Shown in pieces: positions 49,616 through 58,104 of a stretch of 64,000 nucleotides of DNA; position 1 is the stretch's first letter, and the number at the start of each line of letters is the position of its first letter. The translations under genes were made by a program, and so were the position numbers. Location of the stretch: NCBI GenBank assembly GCA_019694395.1, contig JAIBCC010000021.1, positions 1-64,000 of the forward strand, written 5' to 3'. Below the pieces are notes generated by a model. That model did no database searches, was not told the DNA's origin, and saw nothing but the letters and a program-made list of their open reading frames with translations. The DNA is from Pyrinomonadaceae bacterium. Its GTDB lineage: Bacteria; Acidobacteriota; Blastocatellia; Pyrinomonadales; Pyrinomonadaceae.

Positions 49616-51640
49616 TTACCAAATCTGGCAGGGTTTCGGACTGACCATTTTTTGTCCGACCTTGCAGCCCCAGGCTTCGGCAAACTGCGGCAGATTGGAC
49701 ATCGGACCATTGACGCGGTAGCGTTGGTGCGAGTGCGGATCGCCTAAAACTTGTTGGCGTTCTGCTTCCGGCGTTGATTTAGCTGCCCAAACCTGTGCCC
49801 AACCAAGGAAAAATCGTTGTTCCGGCGTGAATCCGTCAATATTTGCCGGACGAGGTTTACCTTCCATTGATTTTTTGAAAGCGGTGTAAGCGGCGGTTAA
49901 TCCACCCAAATCACCAATATTTTCACCCAAAGTTAATTTACCGTTGATATGTAGTCCTGGCTGAACTTCGTAACCGTTAAATTGTTCAACCACGCAGTTG
50001 GCGCGTTCTTCAAATTTTTTACGGTCTTCCGGTGTCCACCACATTTTCAGGTTTCCGTCAGCATCGTAACGGCTGCCCGAATCGTCAAAACCGTGCGAAA
50101 CTTCGTGACCGATAACCGCCACGATTGCCCCGTAATTGATGGCATCATCAGCGGCAAAATTAAAGAACGGCGGCTGCAAAATTCCGGCAGGAAATGTGAT
50201 GTCGTTGAATGACGGACTGTAACTGGCATTAACGGTCGGTGGGGTCATTCCCATCCGGGTTTTGTCCACCGGTTTGTTAATGTCCTGGAGATTGCGGTTG
50301 ATTTGGAATTGAGCCGCTCTTTGTCCGTTATCAAAATATGATTTGCGGTCAATAACCAAGCCTTTGTAGCCGCGCAGGACATCAGGCGAACCGATTTTGC
50401 GTTTGATGGCAGCAAGTTTGATCAAAGCTTGTTTTTTTGTTTCATCGCTCATCCATTCCAAACCATTGATTCTGACCTTAAAAGCGGCAACCAGATTATC
50501 AATCATTTCATTCATCCGTTTTTTGGCTTCGGCAGTGAATGCTTTTTTGATGTATTCCTGACCGAGTGCTTCGCCGAGTGTGCCGTCAACGGTCTGTGCA
50601 CAGCGTTTCCAACGAGGTTGCTGTTCCTTTGTTCCCGATAAATATTTACCGAAAAAGTTAAAATTTTCATCGCCGAATCGTTTGGAAAGACGACTAGCCG
50701 AACCGTTAAGAATCATCCAACGCATATAGGTTTTCAAATCATTAAGGTTCGTTTCGGTCAAAATTTTGTCTAATTCTTTGAAGAAATCCGGCTGACCGAT
50801 ATTAAAATCTTTAATCGGTGGAACTCCGCGAGTTTTCATGTAATCAGTCCACGAAAAATTCGGAGTCAGTTTTTGAGCATCTTCAACCGTCATTTTGTTG
50901 TAACGTTTGTCGGGGTCGCGCAATTCGACCGGAGCTTTGGAAGCATTCGCCAAACGCATTTGGATTTTCATTACGGTTTGAGCGTTAGCGGCAGCTTTAT
51001 CAGCATCGTCACCCGCCAGTTTGAACATATTGGTCATATATTCAACAAATTTATCGCGGGTTTCTTTCGATTTTGCGTCATCTTTGGTGTAGTAATCTTT
51101 GTTTGGCAAACTCAATCCGCCTTGTCCGGCGTTGGCAATTGTCAAATTACTGTTTTTAGCATCCGCACCAGCTCCAAAACTGAAAAACATTCCTGCTCCC
51201 GCTTTATGGAAATTTGCAATTGCAGTTTGTAATTGTTTGACATTAGCAATCTTATCAATTTCGGCAAATCGTGGTTTCAAAGGAGAAATATCAGCTTTTT
51301 CGATGGCGGCTTCATCCATACAGGAAGAATATAAATCACCGATCAATTGTAAATCACTGCCTTTTGCAGCCTTTGTTTTTGCCGCATTTTCCAAAATATC
51401 GTGTAATACATTTTGGTTATTATCGGCTAAAGTATTGAAAGTTCCCCAACGAGAAAATGCCGGGGGAATTTGTGTGTTTTTAACCCAATTTCCATTGGCG
51501 TATTGGAAAAAGTCTTCGCAAGCGTCAGCTGAAGTATCCATCCGACTCGTATCAAAAGCCTTGCTCTGAGCCAAAGTCGCCATTACAAAAGACAGTAATA
51601 GACAAAAGCTGAGCACAAAGCGGACTGTAAAAGAACGCAT
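49616..51640 (-). CDS. M13-family metallopeptidase (neprilysin-like), exported
   Basis: 674 residues. Signal peptide (1-24), then the N-terminal M13 domain (SADACEDFFQYANGNWVKNT near residue 35) and the catalytic C-terminal domain. Zinc site: VIGHEVSHGFDDSG (HExxH near residue 512) with the third ligand in GENIGDLGGLTAAY. Substrate residue motif NASYSPSFNDITFPAGILQ. The C-terminus KPCQIW matches the family's CxxW end. Such enzymes cut peptides outside the cytoplasm. AGGAGA is ahead of ATG 51640. It is a tandem paralogue of the next gene (same length). Confidence 0.97.
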   Translation of the reverse strand: MRSFTVRFVLSFCLLLSFVMATLAQSKAFDTSRMDTSADACEDFFQYANGNWVKNTQIPPAFSRWGTFNTLADNNQNVLHDILENAAKTKAAKGSDLQLIGDLYSSCMDEAAIEKADISPLKPRFAEIDKIANVKQLQTAIANFHKAGAGMFFSFGAGADAKNSNLTIANAGQGGLSLPNKDYYTKDDAKSKETRDKFVEYMTNMFKLAGDDADKAAANAQTVMKIQMRLANASKAPVELRDPDKRYNKMTVEDAQKLTPNFSWTDYMKTRGVPPIKDFNIGQPDFFKELDKILTETNLNDLKTYMRWMILNGSASRLSKRFGDENFNFFGKYLSGTKEQQPRWKRCAQTVDGTLGEALGQEYIKKAFTAEAKKRMNEMIDNLVAAFKVRINGLEWMSDETKKQALIKLAAIKRKIGSPDVLRGYKGLVIDRKSYFDNGQRAAQFQINRNLQDINKPVDKTRMGMTPPTVNASYSPSFNDITFPAGILQPPFFNFAADDAINYGAIVAVIGHEVSHGFDDSGSRYDADGNLKMWWTPEDRKKFEERANCVVEQFNGYEVQPGLHINGKLTLGENIGDLGGLTAAYTAFKKSMEGKPRPANIDGFTPEQRFFLGWAQVWAAKSTPEAERQQVLGDPHSHQRYRVNGPMSNLPQFAEAWGCKVGQKMVSPKPCQIW

Positions 51641-51763
51641 ATTTAAATTGTCTCCTGAATTATTAAAGAATTGAAAACATTTTAATACAAATCTGTAGGA
51701 AAATACGACTTAATATTTTAGATTTAGCCCAAAAGAGTGGATTACTTTACAAATATTTACAAG

Positions 51764-51802
51764 AAAAAAATAAGGACTCGAAAACTATCAAGTCCTTATT
51801 TT
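51764..51802 (-). terminator. Terminator after second M13 peptidase gene
   Basis: AATAAGGACT (51769-51778) pairs with AGTCCTTATT (51791-51800); on the minus strand it is followed by a T-run at 51770-51764. It overlaps a heptamer run TTTTAAC-TTTTACC-TTTTTAC (51799-51819). Confidence 0.8.
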
Positions 51803-51829
51803 AACTTTTACCTTTTTACTTACAAATTC

Positions 51830-53854
51830 TTACCAAATTTTACAAGGATTCGGGCGAACCATTTTCTGACCGACTTTACAGCCAAATGCCTGGGCAAATT
51901 CGGGTAAATTTGAAAACGGACCGTTGACACGGAAACGCGGGTCTGAGTGCGGATCGGAAGCGACCAACACCCGTTGAACTTGCGGAGTCGATTTAGCTGC
52001 CCAAACTTGCGCCCAGCCTAAGAAAAATCTTTGTTCCGGCGTGAATCCGTCAATTTTTTCGGGTTGCGGTTTGCCTTGCATTGATTTTTTGTAACCATTG
52101 TAAGCGAGAATCAAGCCGCCCAAATCACCAATGTTTTCGCCTAAAGTTAATTTACCGTTGATGAATAGACCGGGTTGCACTTCGTAACCGTTAAATTGTT
52201 CAACCACACAGTTTGCGCGGGCTTCAAACTTTTCACGGTCTTCAGGAGTCCACCACGATTTTAAGTTTCCGTCACCGTCATATTGACTTCCTTCATCATC
52301 AAATCCGTGTGTAATTTCGTGACCGATGCCGCCGCCGATTGCGCCGTAATTGATCGGATCATCAGCCGCAAAATTAAAGAAAGGCGGTTGCAAAATTCCG
52401 GCAGGGAACGTGACATCGTTGAAAACAGGAAAATATCCGGCATTAACAGTTGGCGGAGTCATTCCCCAACGGCTTTTATCAACAGGTGTATTTACGTCTT
52501 TCAAATTGCGGGCGATTTGAAATTGAGCTGAACGCAAAGTGTTGGAAAGATAGGATGTTCGGTCAATTTTCAAGCCGACATAACCGCGTAATTTGTCGGG
52601 ATAACCAATCTTGCGTTTCATAGCGCCGAGCTTTGCCAACGCTTTGGTTTTGGTTTCCGCGCTCATCCAGTCTAAATTATTGATTCTTTCACGATAAGCC
52701 GCGAAAAGGTTGTCAATCATTTCGTCCATTTTCTTTTTGGCGGCGGGTGTGTAGGCTTTTTTGACGAATTCCTGACCAAGTGCTTCGCCCAAATTGCCAT
52801 CGGTGGCAGACGAGCAACGTCTCCAACGCGGGAGCATTTCTTTTTGACCGTTCAAATATTTGCCAAAGAAGTTAAAGTTTTCATCCACAAAGGCTTTCGG
52901 TAAACGGTTAGCGGTTGAGGTTATCAAATTCCAGCGTAAATTCGTTTTCCATTGCTCAAGCGGAACTTCGGTCATCATTTTGCTGACTTCGGTAAAGAAA
53001 GCGGGTTGACCGACGATGACTTCTTTGACTTGCGGGATTCCGCGATTGATCAAATAGCCTGTCCACGAAAAATTCGGAGACATCGCCGCTAATTTTGCCA
53101 AATCCATTTTGTTGTAATTTTTTTCGGGATCGCGCAATTCAACCGGACTCATTGAGGCTTTTGCCAAACGGGTTTGAAAATCCAACACGGTTTTAGCATT
53201 GGCGGCGGCTTTGTCGGCATCATCGCCCAAAAGTTTGAACATATTGGCAACGTGTTCGACAAATTTGGCGCGGGTTTCGACCGATTTGGCATCATCTTTC
53301 AAATAATAATCTTTGGTCGGCAGGCTCAATCCCCCTTGATTGGCGTTGGCGGCATTCATCGAACTGTTTTTCGCATCGGAAAAAACTCCAAAGCCAAAAA
53401 TTGCACCGATTCCCATCGAATGAAATGCCGCGATTTGTTTTTGTAAACTTTTGACATCTTTGATGTTATTGATTTGTTGAAAATAAGGAGCAAGCGCAGT
53501 TGTTCCGGCTTTTTCGATTGCGTCTTCGTCAACACAAGTTGAATAAAAATCGCCGATCAATTGCAAACTGCTTCCGGCGGGAGATTTGGTTTTGGCGGCA
53601 TTTTCCAAAATTTCTTTGAGCGTGTTGTTATTATTTTCGTTGAGGATATTGAAACTGCCCCAACGCGCCTGTGAAGCCGGGATCTCTGTATTTTTAAGCC
53701 AACCTCCATTGGCATATTGATAAAAATCTTCGCAAGCGTCAGCCGAAGTGTCCAAACGATTCAAGTCAAACGCTTTGGTTTGTGCGAAGCTGTTAATTGA
53801 AAATGCCAGCAATAAACAAAAAGTCACTGCATAGCGGACTGAAAACGAACTCAT
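51830..53854 (-). CDS. M13-family metallopeptidase, exported (tandem paralogue)
   Basis: 674 residues from ATG 53854, exactly the length of its downstream paralogue. Signal peptide ending INSFAQ, then SADACEDFYQYANGGWLKNT, HExxH in GIGHEITHGFDDEG near residue 512, third ligand in GENIGDLGGLILAY, and the C-terminal KPCKIW-type end (NPCKIW). The ATG 15 bases upstream (53869) overlaps the ribosome site GGAGA and is rejected. Differences from the paralogue are concentrated in the N-terminal half. The pair has its own terminators, so the two are probably separately transcribed. Confidence 0.97.
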   Translation of the reverse strand: MSSFSVRYAVTFCLLLAFSINSFAQTKAFDLNRLDTSADACEDFYQYANGGWLKNTEIPASQARWGSFNILNENNNNTLKEILENAAKTKSPAGSSLQLIGDFYSTCVDEDAIEKAGTTALAPYFQQINNIKDVKSLQKQIAAFHSMGIGAIFGFGVFSDAKNSSMNAANANQGGLSLPTKDYYLKDDAKSVETRAKFVEHVANMFKLLGDDADKAAANAKTVLDFQTRLAKASMSPVELRDPEKNYNKMDLAKLAAMSPNFSWTGYLINRGIPQVKEVIVGQPAFFTEVSKMMTEVPLEQWKTNLRWNLITSTANRLPKAFVDENFNFFGKYLNGQKEMLPRWRRCSSATDGNLGEALGQEFVKKAYTPAAKKKMDEMIDNLFAAYRERINNLDWMSAETKTKALAKLGAMKRKIGYPDKLRGYVGLKIDRTSYLSNTLRSAQFQIARNLKDVNTPVDKSRWGMTPPTVNAGYFPVFNDVTFPAGILQPPFFNFAADDPINYGAIGGGIGHEITHGFDDEGSQYDGDGNLKSWWTPEDREKFEARANCVVEQFNGYEVQPGLFINGKLTLGENIGDLGGLILAYNGYKKSMQGKPQPEKIDGFTPEQRFFLGWAQVWAAKSTPQVQRVLVASDPHSDPRFRVNGPFSNLPEFAQAFGCKVGQKMVRPNPCKIW

Positions 53855-53986
53855 TTTAATATTCTCCATTAAATTGCATTTTGTGGAATTTCTTAGAAAC
53901 CTGTTAGCAGATTAGCAAATTTATAGCTGGATAAACACCAAAACGTGATTGAGTGCAACAAAACGGGATAAAATGCACTAAATCAG

Positions 53987-54733
53987 TTATAAAACGGGAA
54001 TAAATTTTTCACTGACGGCTTCCCAGAGGTCTTTAGCTAATTTTTTACGGTCATCGCCTACGATTGGTTCTTCACCAAAATTGATGATGGCTGTGACCTC
54101 TTTCAATTGAAAAAAACGCCATAAATGCTCAATAAAAGTTGTGTCATCCCACCAGCAAACCGAGTAACTCGGCGGCGGCTCGTCCAACGGCGTTTGGTAG
54201 CTGATCGAAGCGTAATGAACCGGCAAATCGGTCGAAGCGGCAAATTCTAAAAAGGAAGACTTAAAAGGCAAAACTTCTTCGCCTTTGGTGCTGGTTCCTT
54301 CAGGGAAAATTATCACGCCCTCGCCGCGTTCCAGAGCGTTCAAAACGTCTAATCCGGCTCGCGGAATGTCTCGTTTACATTGCCGATTGATGTAAATATT
54401 GCCCATATCACGAACGATTTTCCCGGCAGCAAACCAACTTTCAATTTCGCCTTTGGCAACATAAATTCCTTCGACCACAGCACGGATCGTCGGAATGTCC
54501 ATATAACTTAAATGATTGCAAACTAAGAAGAAAGGTGAATGGGGAGGCGTGCCGATGACTTCAACTTTCATCCTTGATATTTTGACAAAATACCGTGCCC
54601 AATTCCGAAAAATGATCTGCCGCCAATAGATTTTATTTGGAATGACAAAATCGCCAATCCACCAAATTCCGTAAAGTCCGAAAGTCGCCCCGAGAAATGA
54701 GATAAAACGAATTGCTGCCCGAATGTTCTTCAT
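53987..54733 (-). CDS. Lysophospholipid acyltransferase (PlsC/OlsA-like)
   Basis: 248 residues. An N-terminal hydrophobic segment (residues 8-30) precedes the motifs NHLSYMDIPTIR (HxxxxD), GNIYINRQCKRD, VIIFPEGTSTKGEEVLPFKS and LPVHYASISY. This is a membrane-associated acyltransferase. The gene directly upstream encodes an OlsB-like N-acyltransferase, a pairing that in other bacteria makes ornithine lipids (OlsB adds the N-acyl, OlsA the O-acyl chain). The O-acyltransferase role here is an inference from that pairing. Confidence 0.85.
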   Translation of the reverse strand: MKNIRAAIRFISFLGATFGLYGIWWIGDFVIPNKIYWRQIIFRNWARYFVKISRMKVEVIGTPPHSPFFLVCNHLSYMDIPTIRAVVEGIYVAKGEIESWFAAGKIVRDMGNIYINRQCKRDIPRAGLDVLNALERGEGVIIFPEGTSTKGEEVLPFKSSFLEFAASTDLPVHYASISYQTPLDEPPPSYSVCWWDDTTFIEHLWRFFQLKEVTAIINFGEEPIVGDDRKKLAKDLWEAVSEKFIPVL

Positions 54734-54760
54734 AGAAAAATTTTAACGCAAAGTCGTTCA

Positions 54761-54788
54761 AGTAAAAAGTAAAAAGGCAAAAGGCAAA
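54761..54788. repeat. Heptamer repeat AGTAAAA/AGGCAAA
   Basis: Units AGTAAAA, AGTAAAA, AGGCAAA, AGGCAAA between the two acyltransferase genes. Confidence 0.75.
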
Positions 54789-54837
54789 AAAAAGTAGCAG
54801 GAAAAACTTTGCCGACTTGGTGGCTTTACGTTAAAAC

Positions 54838-55728
54838 CTAAATTTTCAAATGCTCAAAAGGAGAAAAGAAAAGTTGATAATATTTTTCCTCAATCGTTTT
54901 AATATCGAAAATTACAAAAAAATCTATTGTTTTGAAATGACGGTCAATTGCCGGTTCACCGCAGATTTTGGCTCCGATTCGTAAATAAGTATGGAAAAGT
55001 TTTGGTAATTCCACCTCTTTTGTTTCGTTCGGCGTGAGAAAATCTTCTGGGCGGCATTGGCATTCTTCCCGTGCATCTACGCGGATTTCGGGATGTAAAG
55101 CGTTTAATTCTTTCAACTGTTGAGCGGCGCGTTTTCCTTCCGAACAATCCAAAGTGAACAACGAACAGCAGCCGAAAAGATAGCGTTTTCTCAACTTGGT
55201 CGCATATAATGCCAGACCTTTCCAGAGCAAAAATAACACCCGCGTATTCCGATGCTCACGCGCAATGCAGGAACGTCCGATCTCCAGCGACTGCGCCAAA
55301 ACTTCGTAAGGCAAATCTTCCAAACGAAACTCACCCGAAGAATAGAATCCTTCTGCATTTTTTGCCATTTCCAAGGTGCGAAGTCTGTAAGTGCCGACAA
55401 CTGCATTGGTTAGCTTTTCAACGACAATCAAATGATGACAGGTTTGGTCAAATTCGTCCTCGTCGCGCTCGGTCAAAAAAGACGAATCAAGCCCTTCGTT
55501 CAGCTCCAAATTAAAAACTTCAAAACGCAAACGCAGTGCAGCATCAATTTCTTCGGGCGTGCGGGCGAAACGAACAACGTAATGACCTTCGCAAATTTCT
55601 TCGGTTGGCACATCTGCGGTCTGAAACGGATAATCAAACGCTTTTTGAAAATCAGGTGCAGTTGATTCATCAATTTCAGGTGCTTGTGTGCGTTGAAACG
55701 GCATTATTTTGAAATCTAAAAGCAACAT
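54838..55728 (-). CDS. OlsB-like GNAT N-acyltransferase
   Basis: 296 residues. A long acyl-ACP N-acyltransferase of the Acetyltransf_5 type: YVVRFARTPEEIDAALRLRF, LNEGLDSSFLTERDEDEFD, HHLIVVEKLTNAVVGTYRLR and SLEIGRSCIAREHRNTRVLF. OlsB makes lyso-ornithine lipid from ornithine and acyl-ACP; hemolysin-like and autoinducer-synthase-like relatives share the fold. The acyltransferase at 53987 lies about 100 bases downstream. The C-terminal 60 residues are less conserved. ATG 55704 is an alternative start. Confidence 0.8.
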   Translation of the reverse strand: MLLLDFKIMPFQRTQAPEIDESTAPDFQKAFDYPFQTADVPTEEICEGHYVVRFARTPEEIDAALRLRFEVFNLELNEGLDSSFLTERDEDEFDQTCHHLIVVEKLTNAVVGTYRLRTLEMAKNAEGFYSSGEFRLEDLPYEVLAQSLEIGRSCIAREHRNTRVLFLLWKGLALYATKLRKRYLFGCCSLFTLDCSEGKRAAQQLKELNALHPEIRVDAREECQCRPEDFLTPNETKEVELPKLFHTYLRIGAKICGEPAIDRHFKTIDFFVIFDIKTIEEKYYQLFFSPFEHLKI

Positions 55729-55883
55729 ATTTTTTTTGATAATAGGTCTTTAATGTTAAATCCCTCTTACCAAGAAATTTATTCTAACTTTTAGAAAAAA
55801 TACGCAAATATTTTTTGAAAGTTCGATAAGTTACTAAAAAAATAACTTTCCGACGCTAAAATAAACGAAGTTCCAAATTTTGA

Positions 55884-56768
55884 TTAATTGTCTTTTTCAA
55901 TTTTCTTAAAATTGTAACGCAACAAAACCCGAATCGGCAACGTTTTTCCGTTGCGTGAAGCAGGTCGCCACTGCATTTTTTGAATGGTTTCTGTAACCGA
56001 TTCGTCCAAATCGTAACCAGCCCAACGAGTTATTTCGATTCGTGTGATTTTGCCGTTTTCGTCCACATCAACCGTGGCATCAACCGTGGCGGCGATGGAA
56101 AAAAGATTTGCTAGCCGTCTGTAAGGCGGAACGATTCGCCGAAAGGGAAGCGGTGATTTGAAATTTTTAGCTTCGGGCGAATTTTCGTCAGGCAATTCTT
56201 CTAAAATCGGCGGAGTCGGTTCGTTGATCTCAGCTTCCTGCACCTTTTTTATGTTCTGCGAAATTTCGCTTTCCAAATAATTTATCGAAGCAAAAAGCTG
56301 TGTGTCTGCGATATTTGGGGTTTCGGCTTCAAAACTTTTTAGTGTCCAAAAAACTAAGCGTCCCGTTCGTGCGCTGACTAAATAAATTGCCGTATATGAT
56401 TCAAAATAGACAGGTTTGGAAAAAGAAGTCCGGCGCAGATTTTCGGCTTTGAGCAGAATAATATAGTCGCAGCCGATCGCATTTGCCAAAGTTTTCGCTT
56501 CTTCGGTGGAAAGGTTAAAAATATTCTCAATCGGCTGACTTTTGACCGCCATTTCTACCAGATCCGCATCCAATGCCTTAAATTTTTCGGAAAACTGCGC
56601 TGCAACTTTTTCCGAATTCGGATTCTTTTGCGGATTTATGACGGCAATTTTTTGAGAATAAATTGCGGAAAAATTGCCACAAAAAAGCACAAAAATCACA
56701 AAAAGAAAAACATTGCGTCTTTGCGTCTTTGCGGTGAAATTATTTGTGATAAAGTTTCGCAATTTCAT
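55884..56768 (-). CDS. Exported protein with TonB C-terminal domain
   Basis: 294 residues. The n-region of the signal peptide (MKLRNFITNNFTAKTQRRN) is encoded by octamer repeats, then comes the hydrophobic core VFLFVIFVLFCGNFSAIYSQ. A central alpha/beta domain (KIAVINPQ to IKKVQEAE) and a linker PTPPILEELPDEN precede a TonB_C domain (about 210-290: SIAATVDATVDVDENGKITR, MQWRPASRNGKTLPIRVLLR). The first 29 bases of the gene overlap the end of the HD gene upstream. An ATG at 56768 fits better than the longer open frame to 56888. Confidence 0.8.
   Translation of the reverse strand: MKLRNFITNNFTAKTQRRNVFLFVIFVLFCGNFSAIYSQKIAVINPQKNPNSEKVAAQFSEKFKALDADLVEMAVKSQPIENIFNLSTEEAKTLANAIGCDYIILLKAENLRRTSFSKPVYFESYTAIYLVSARTGRLVFWTLKSFEAETPNIADTQLFASINYLESEISQNIKKVQEAEINEPTPPILEELPDENSPEAKNFKSPLPFRRIVPPYRRLANLFSIAATVDATVDVDENGKITRIEITRWAGYDLDESVTETIQKMQWRPASRNGKTLPIRVLLRYNFKKIEKDN
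56714..56737. repeat. Octamer repeat TGCGTCTT in a signal-peptide region
   Basis: TGCGTCTT, TGCGTCTT, TGCGGTGA. On the minus strand it encodes TAKTQRR in the signal-peptide n-region of the TonB-C protein and ends just before the stop codon of the HD gene. Confidence 0.75.
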
Positions 56769-58020
56769 CCTTAACTTCCGGGGGAAAACAAACCCGATGA
56801 ATTTGATAACCTTTTTGCAGACCGCGAACCGCCGCGCTGATTTCAGAAATTTCTCGAATAACGGGGCGCGAATAACCGTCCGCCACATAGATCAATTTGT
56901 TTGGAGCAGTTTTTTCTTTGGTATAAAAATAATAAGGAACATCACCTGCCGTGTCTTCGGAAAAATAAAATCTGGAATCAAATCCTCCATTTTCAACGAT
57001 TTCACGGCATTTAATCAGGAAGTCTTCGCGCTCATTATCCGGCATATCGAGATCAAACGCCTTAAAAAGTCTTCGATGCAGAAAACGTTTGGCAAGATCG
57101 GATAAAATCTCATCATCCGAATATTGCCACTGTTTGATATGAAACATCACATCCGAATCATCAAATTGCAAATGTTCGTTAAGCGTTAATTTTTCACCGC
57201 GCAAAATCTTGGCAAAAGGTGTTTTCTCAGCATACCAAACCTCTTTTCCTTCGGAAAAAAGCTGTAAACTGCGCTTAAAAAGCGATCGCAAAACCACTTC
57301 CGCCGAACGCAACGTGCGATGAAAATAAACCTGGCGAAACATATAATAACGGGCTTGCAAATAGTCTTCGACGGCATAAATTCCCCGCGCCGAAACATAC
57401 AAACGGTCATTTTCTTCGTCAATTTCGAGCGATTTAATGATCCATTCCAAATCGTAAATTCCGTATTTCGCGCCCGTCATTAAACTGTCGCGCAACAAAT
57501 AATCCATCCGGTCAACATCAAGCTGGGACGAAACAAGCTGCGATAAAGCGGCAGGCTTAAAAGTTCCTTTGATGATGTTAGCAATATTTTGCGGCAATTC
57601 TTGGGAAAAAGATTTTAAAGTCTGCCCGACTTCGGTTTCATCACTCAAAACCGCTTCAACCGTAAAATCTTCGTGGTGAAAATTCAAAACGCTTTCGATA
57701 ACGTGCGAAAACGCGCCGTGTCCGATGTCGTGCAAAAGCGCGGCGCAGCGAACCGCAATTCGCGCCTCATCCGAGATTTGGTAAGTGTTTTGGAGCTTAT
57801 AAAGTGTTCTGGTCGCCAGATGCAATGCCCCAAGCGAATGAGTAAAACGGGAATGTTCTGCACCTTGATAGGTAAAATTGGCTAAACCAAGCTGCTTAAT
57901 CCGACGCAGACGCTGGAATTCTGCTGTATCAATCAAACGCACCAGGAGTTTGCCTTCGTCCGTATCAGTATTGAGTCGAATAATGTTGTGAACCGAATCG
58001 CGGTAAATTTTCTCTGACAT
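56740..58020 (-). CDS. HD-domain phosphohydrolase (dGTPase/SAMHD1-like)
   Basis: 426 residues from ATG 58020. Metal-binding HD signature: LRRIKQLGLANFTYQGAEHS, with RFTHSLGALHLATR and AALLHDIGHGAFSHVIES (HD pair), and DRMDYLLRDSLMTGAKYG for the last aspartate. This group hydrolyses dNTPs or other phosphate esters. C-terminal region of mixed sequence ends VCFPPEVKDEIAKLYHK. The open frame extends 20 codons further upstream, without conserved sequence. It lies just upstream of the TonB-C gene. Confidence 0.9.
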   Translation of the reverse strand: MSEKIYRDSVHNIIRLNTDTDEGKLLVRLIDTAEFQRLRRIKQLGLANFTYQGAEHSRFTHSLGALHLATRTLYKLQNTYQISDEARIAVRCAALLHDIGHGAFSHVIESVLNFHHEDFTVEAVLSDETEVGQTLKSFSQELPQNIANIIKGTFKPAALSQLVSSQLDVDRMDYLLRDSLMTGAKYGIYDLEWIIKSLEIDEENDRLYVSARGIYAVEDYLQARYYMFRQVYFHRTLRSAEVVLRSLFKRSLQLFSEGKEVWYAEKTPFAKILRGEKLTLNEHLQFDDSDVMFHIKQWQYSDDEILSDLAKRFLHRRLFKAFDLDMPDNEREDFLIKCREIVENGGFDSRFYFSEDTAGDVPYYFYTKEKTAPNKLIYVADGYSRPVIREISEISAAVRGLQKGYQIHRVCFPPEVKDEIAKLYHK

Positions 58021-58054
58021 TTTTATAAAGATTAAGCGAGAACTCTGAATTTTA

Positions 58055-58078
58055 CAAAAAAAGGGAGCCGAAGCTCCC
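58055..58078 (-). terminator. Terminator after TonB-dependent receptor gene
   Basis: On the minus strand GGGAGC-TTCG-GCTCCC followed by TTTTTTT (58062-58056). A UUCG tetraloop gives a very stable hairpin. Confidence 0.95.
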
Positions 58079-58104
58079 AAAATTTCTAAAATTGAAATTC
58101 AAGA

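Noticed and set aside
56768-56888. Longer N-terminus of the TonB-C protein
   Set aside because: The added 40 residues are encoded antisense-free but inside the conserved end of the HD gene in another frame, and would bury the signal peptide.
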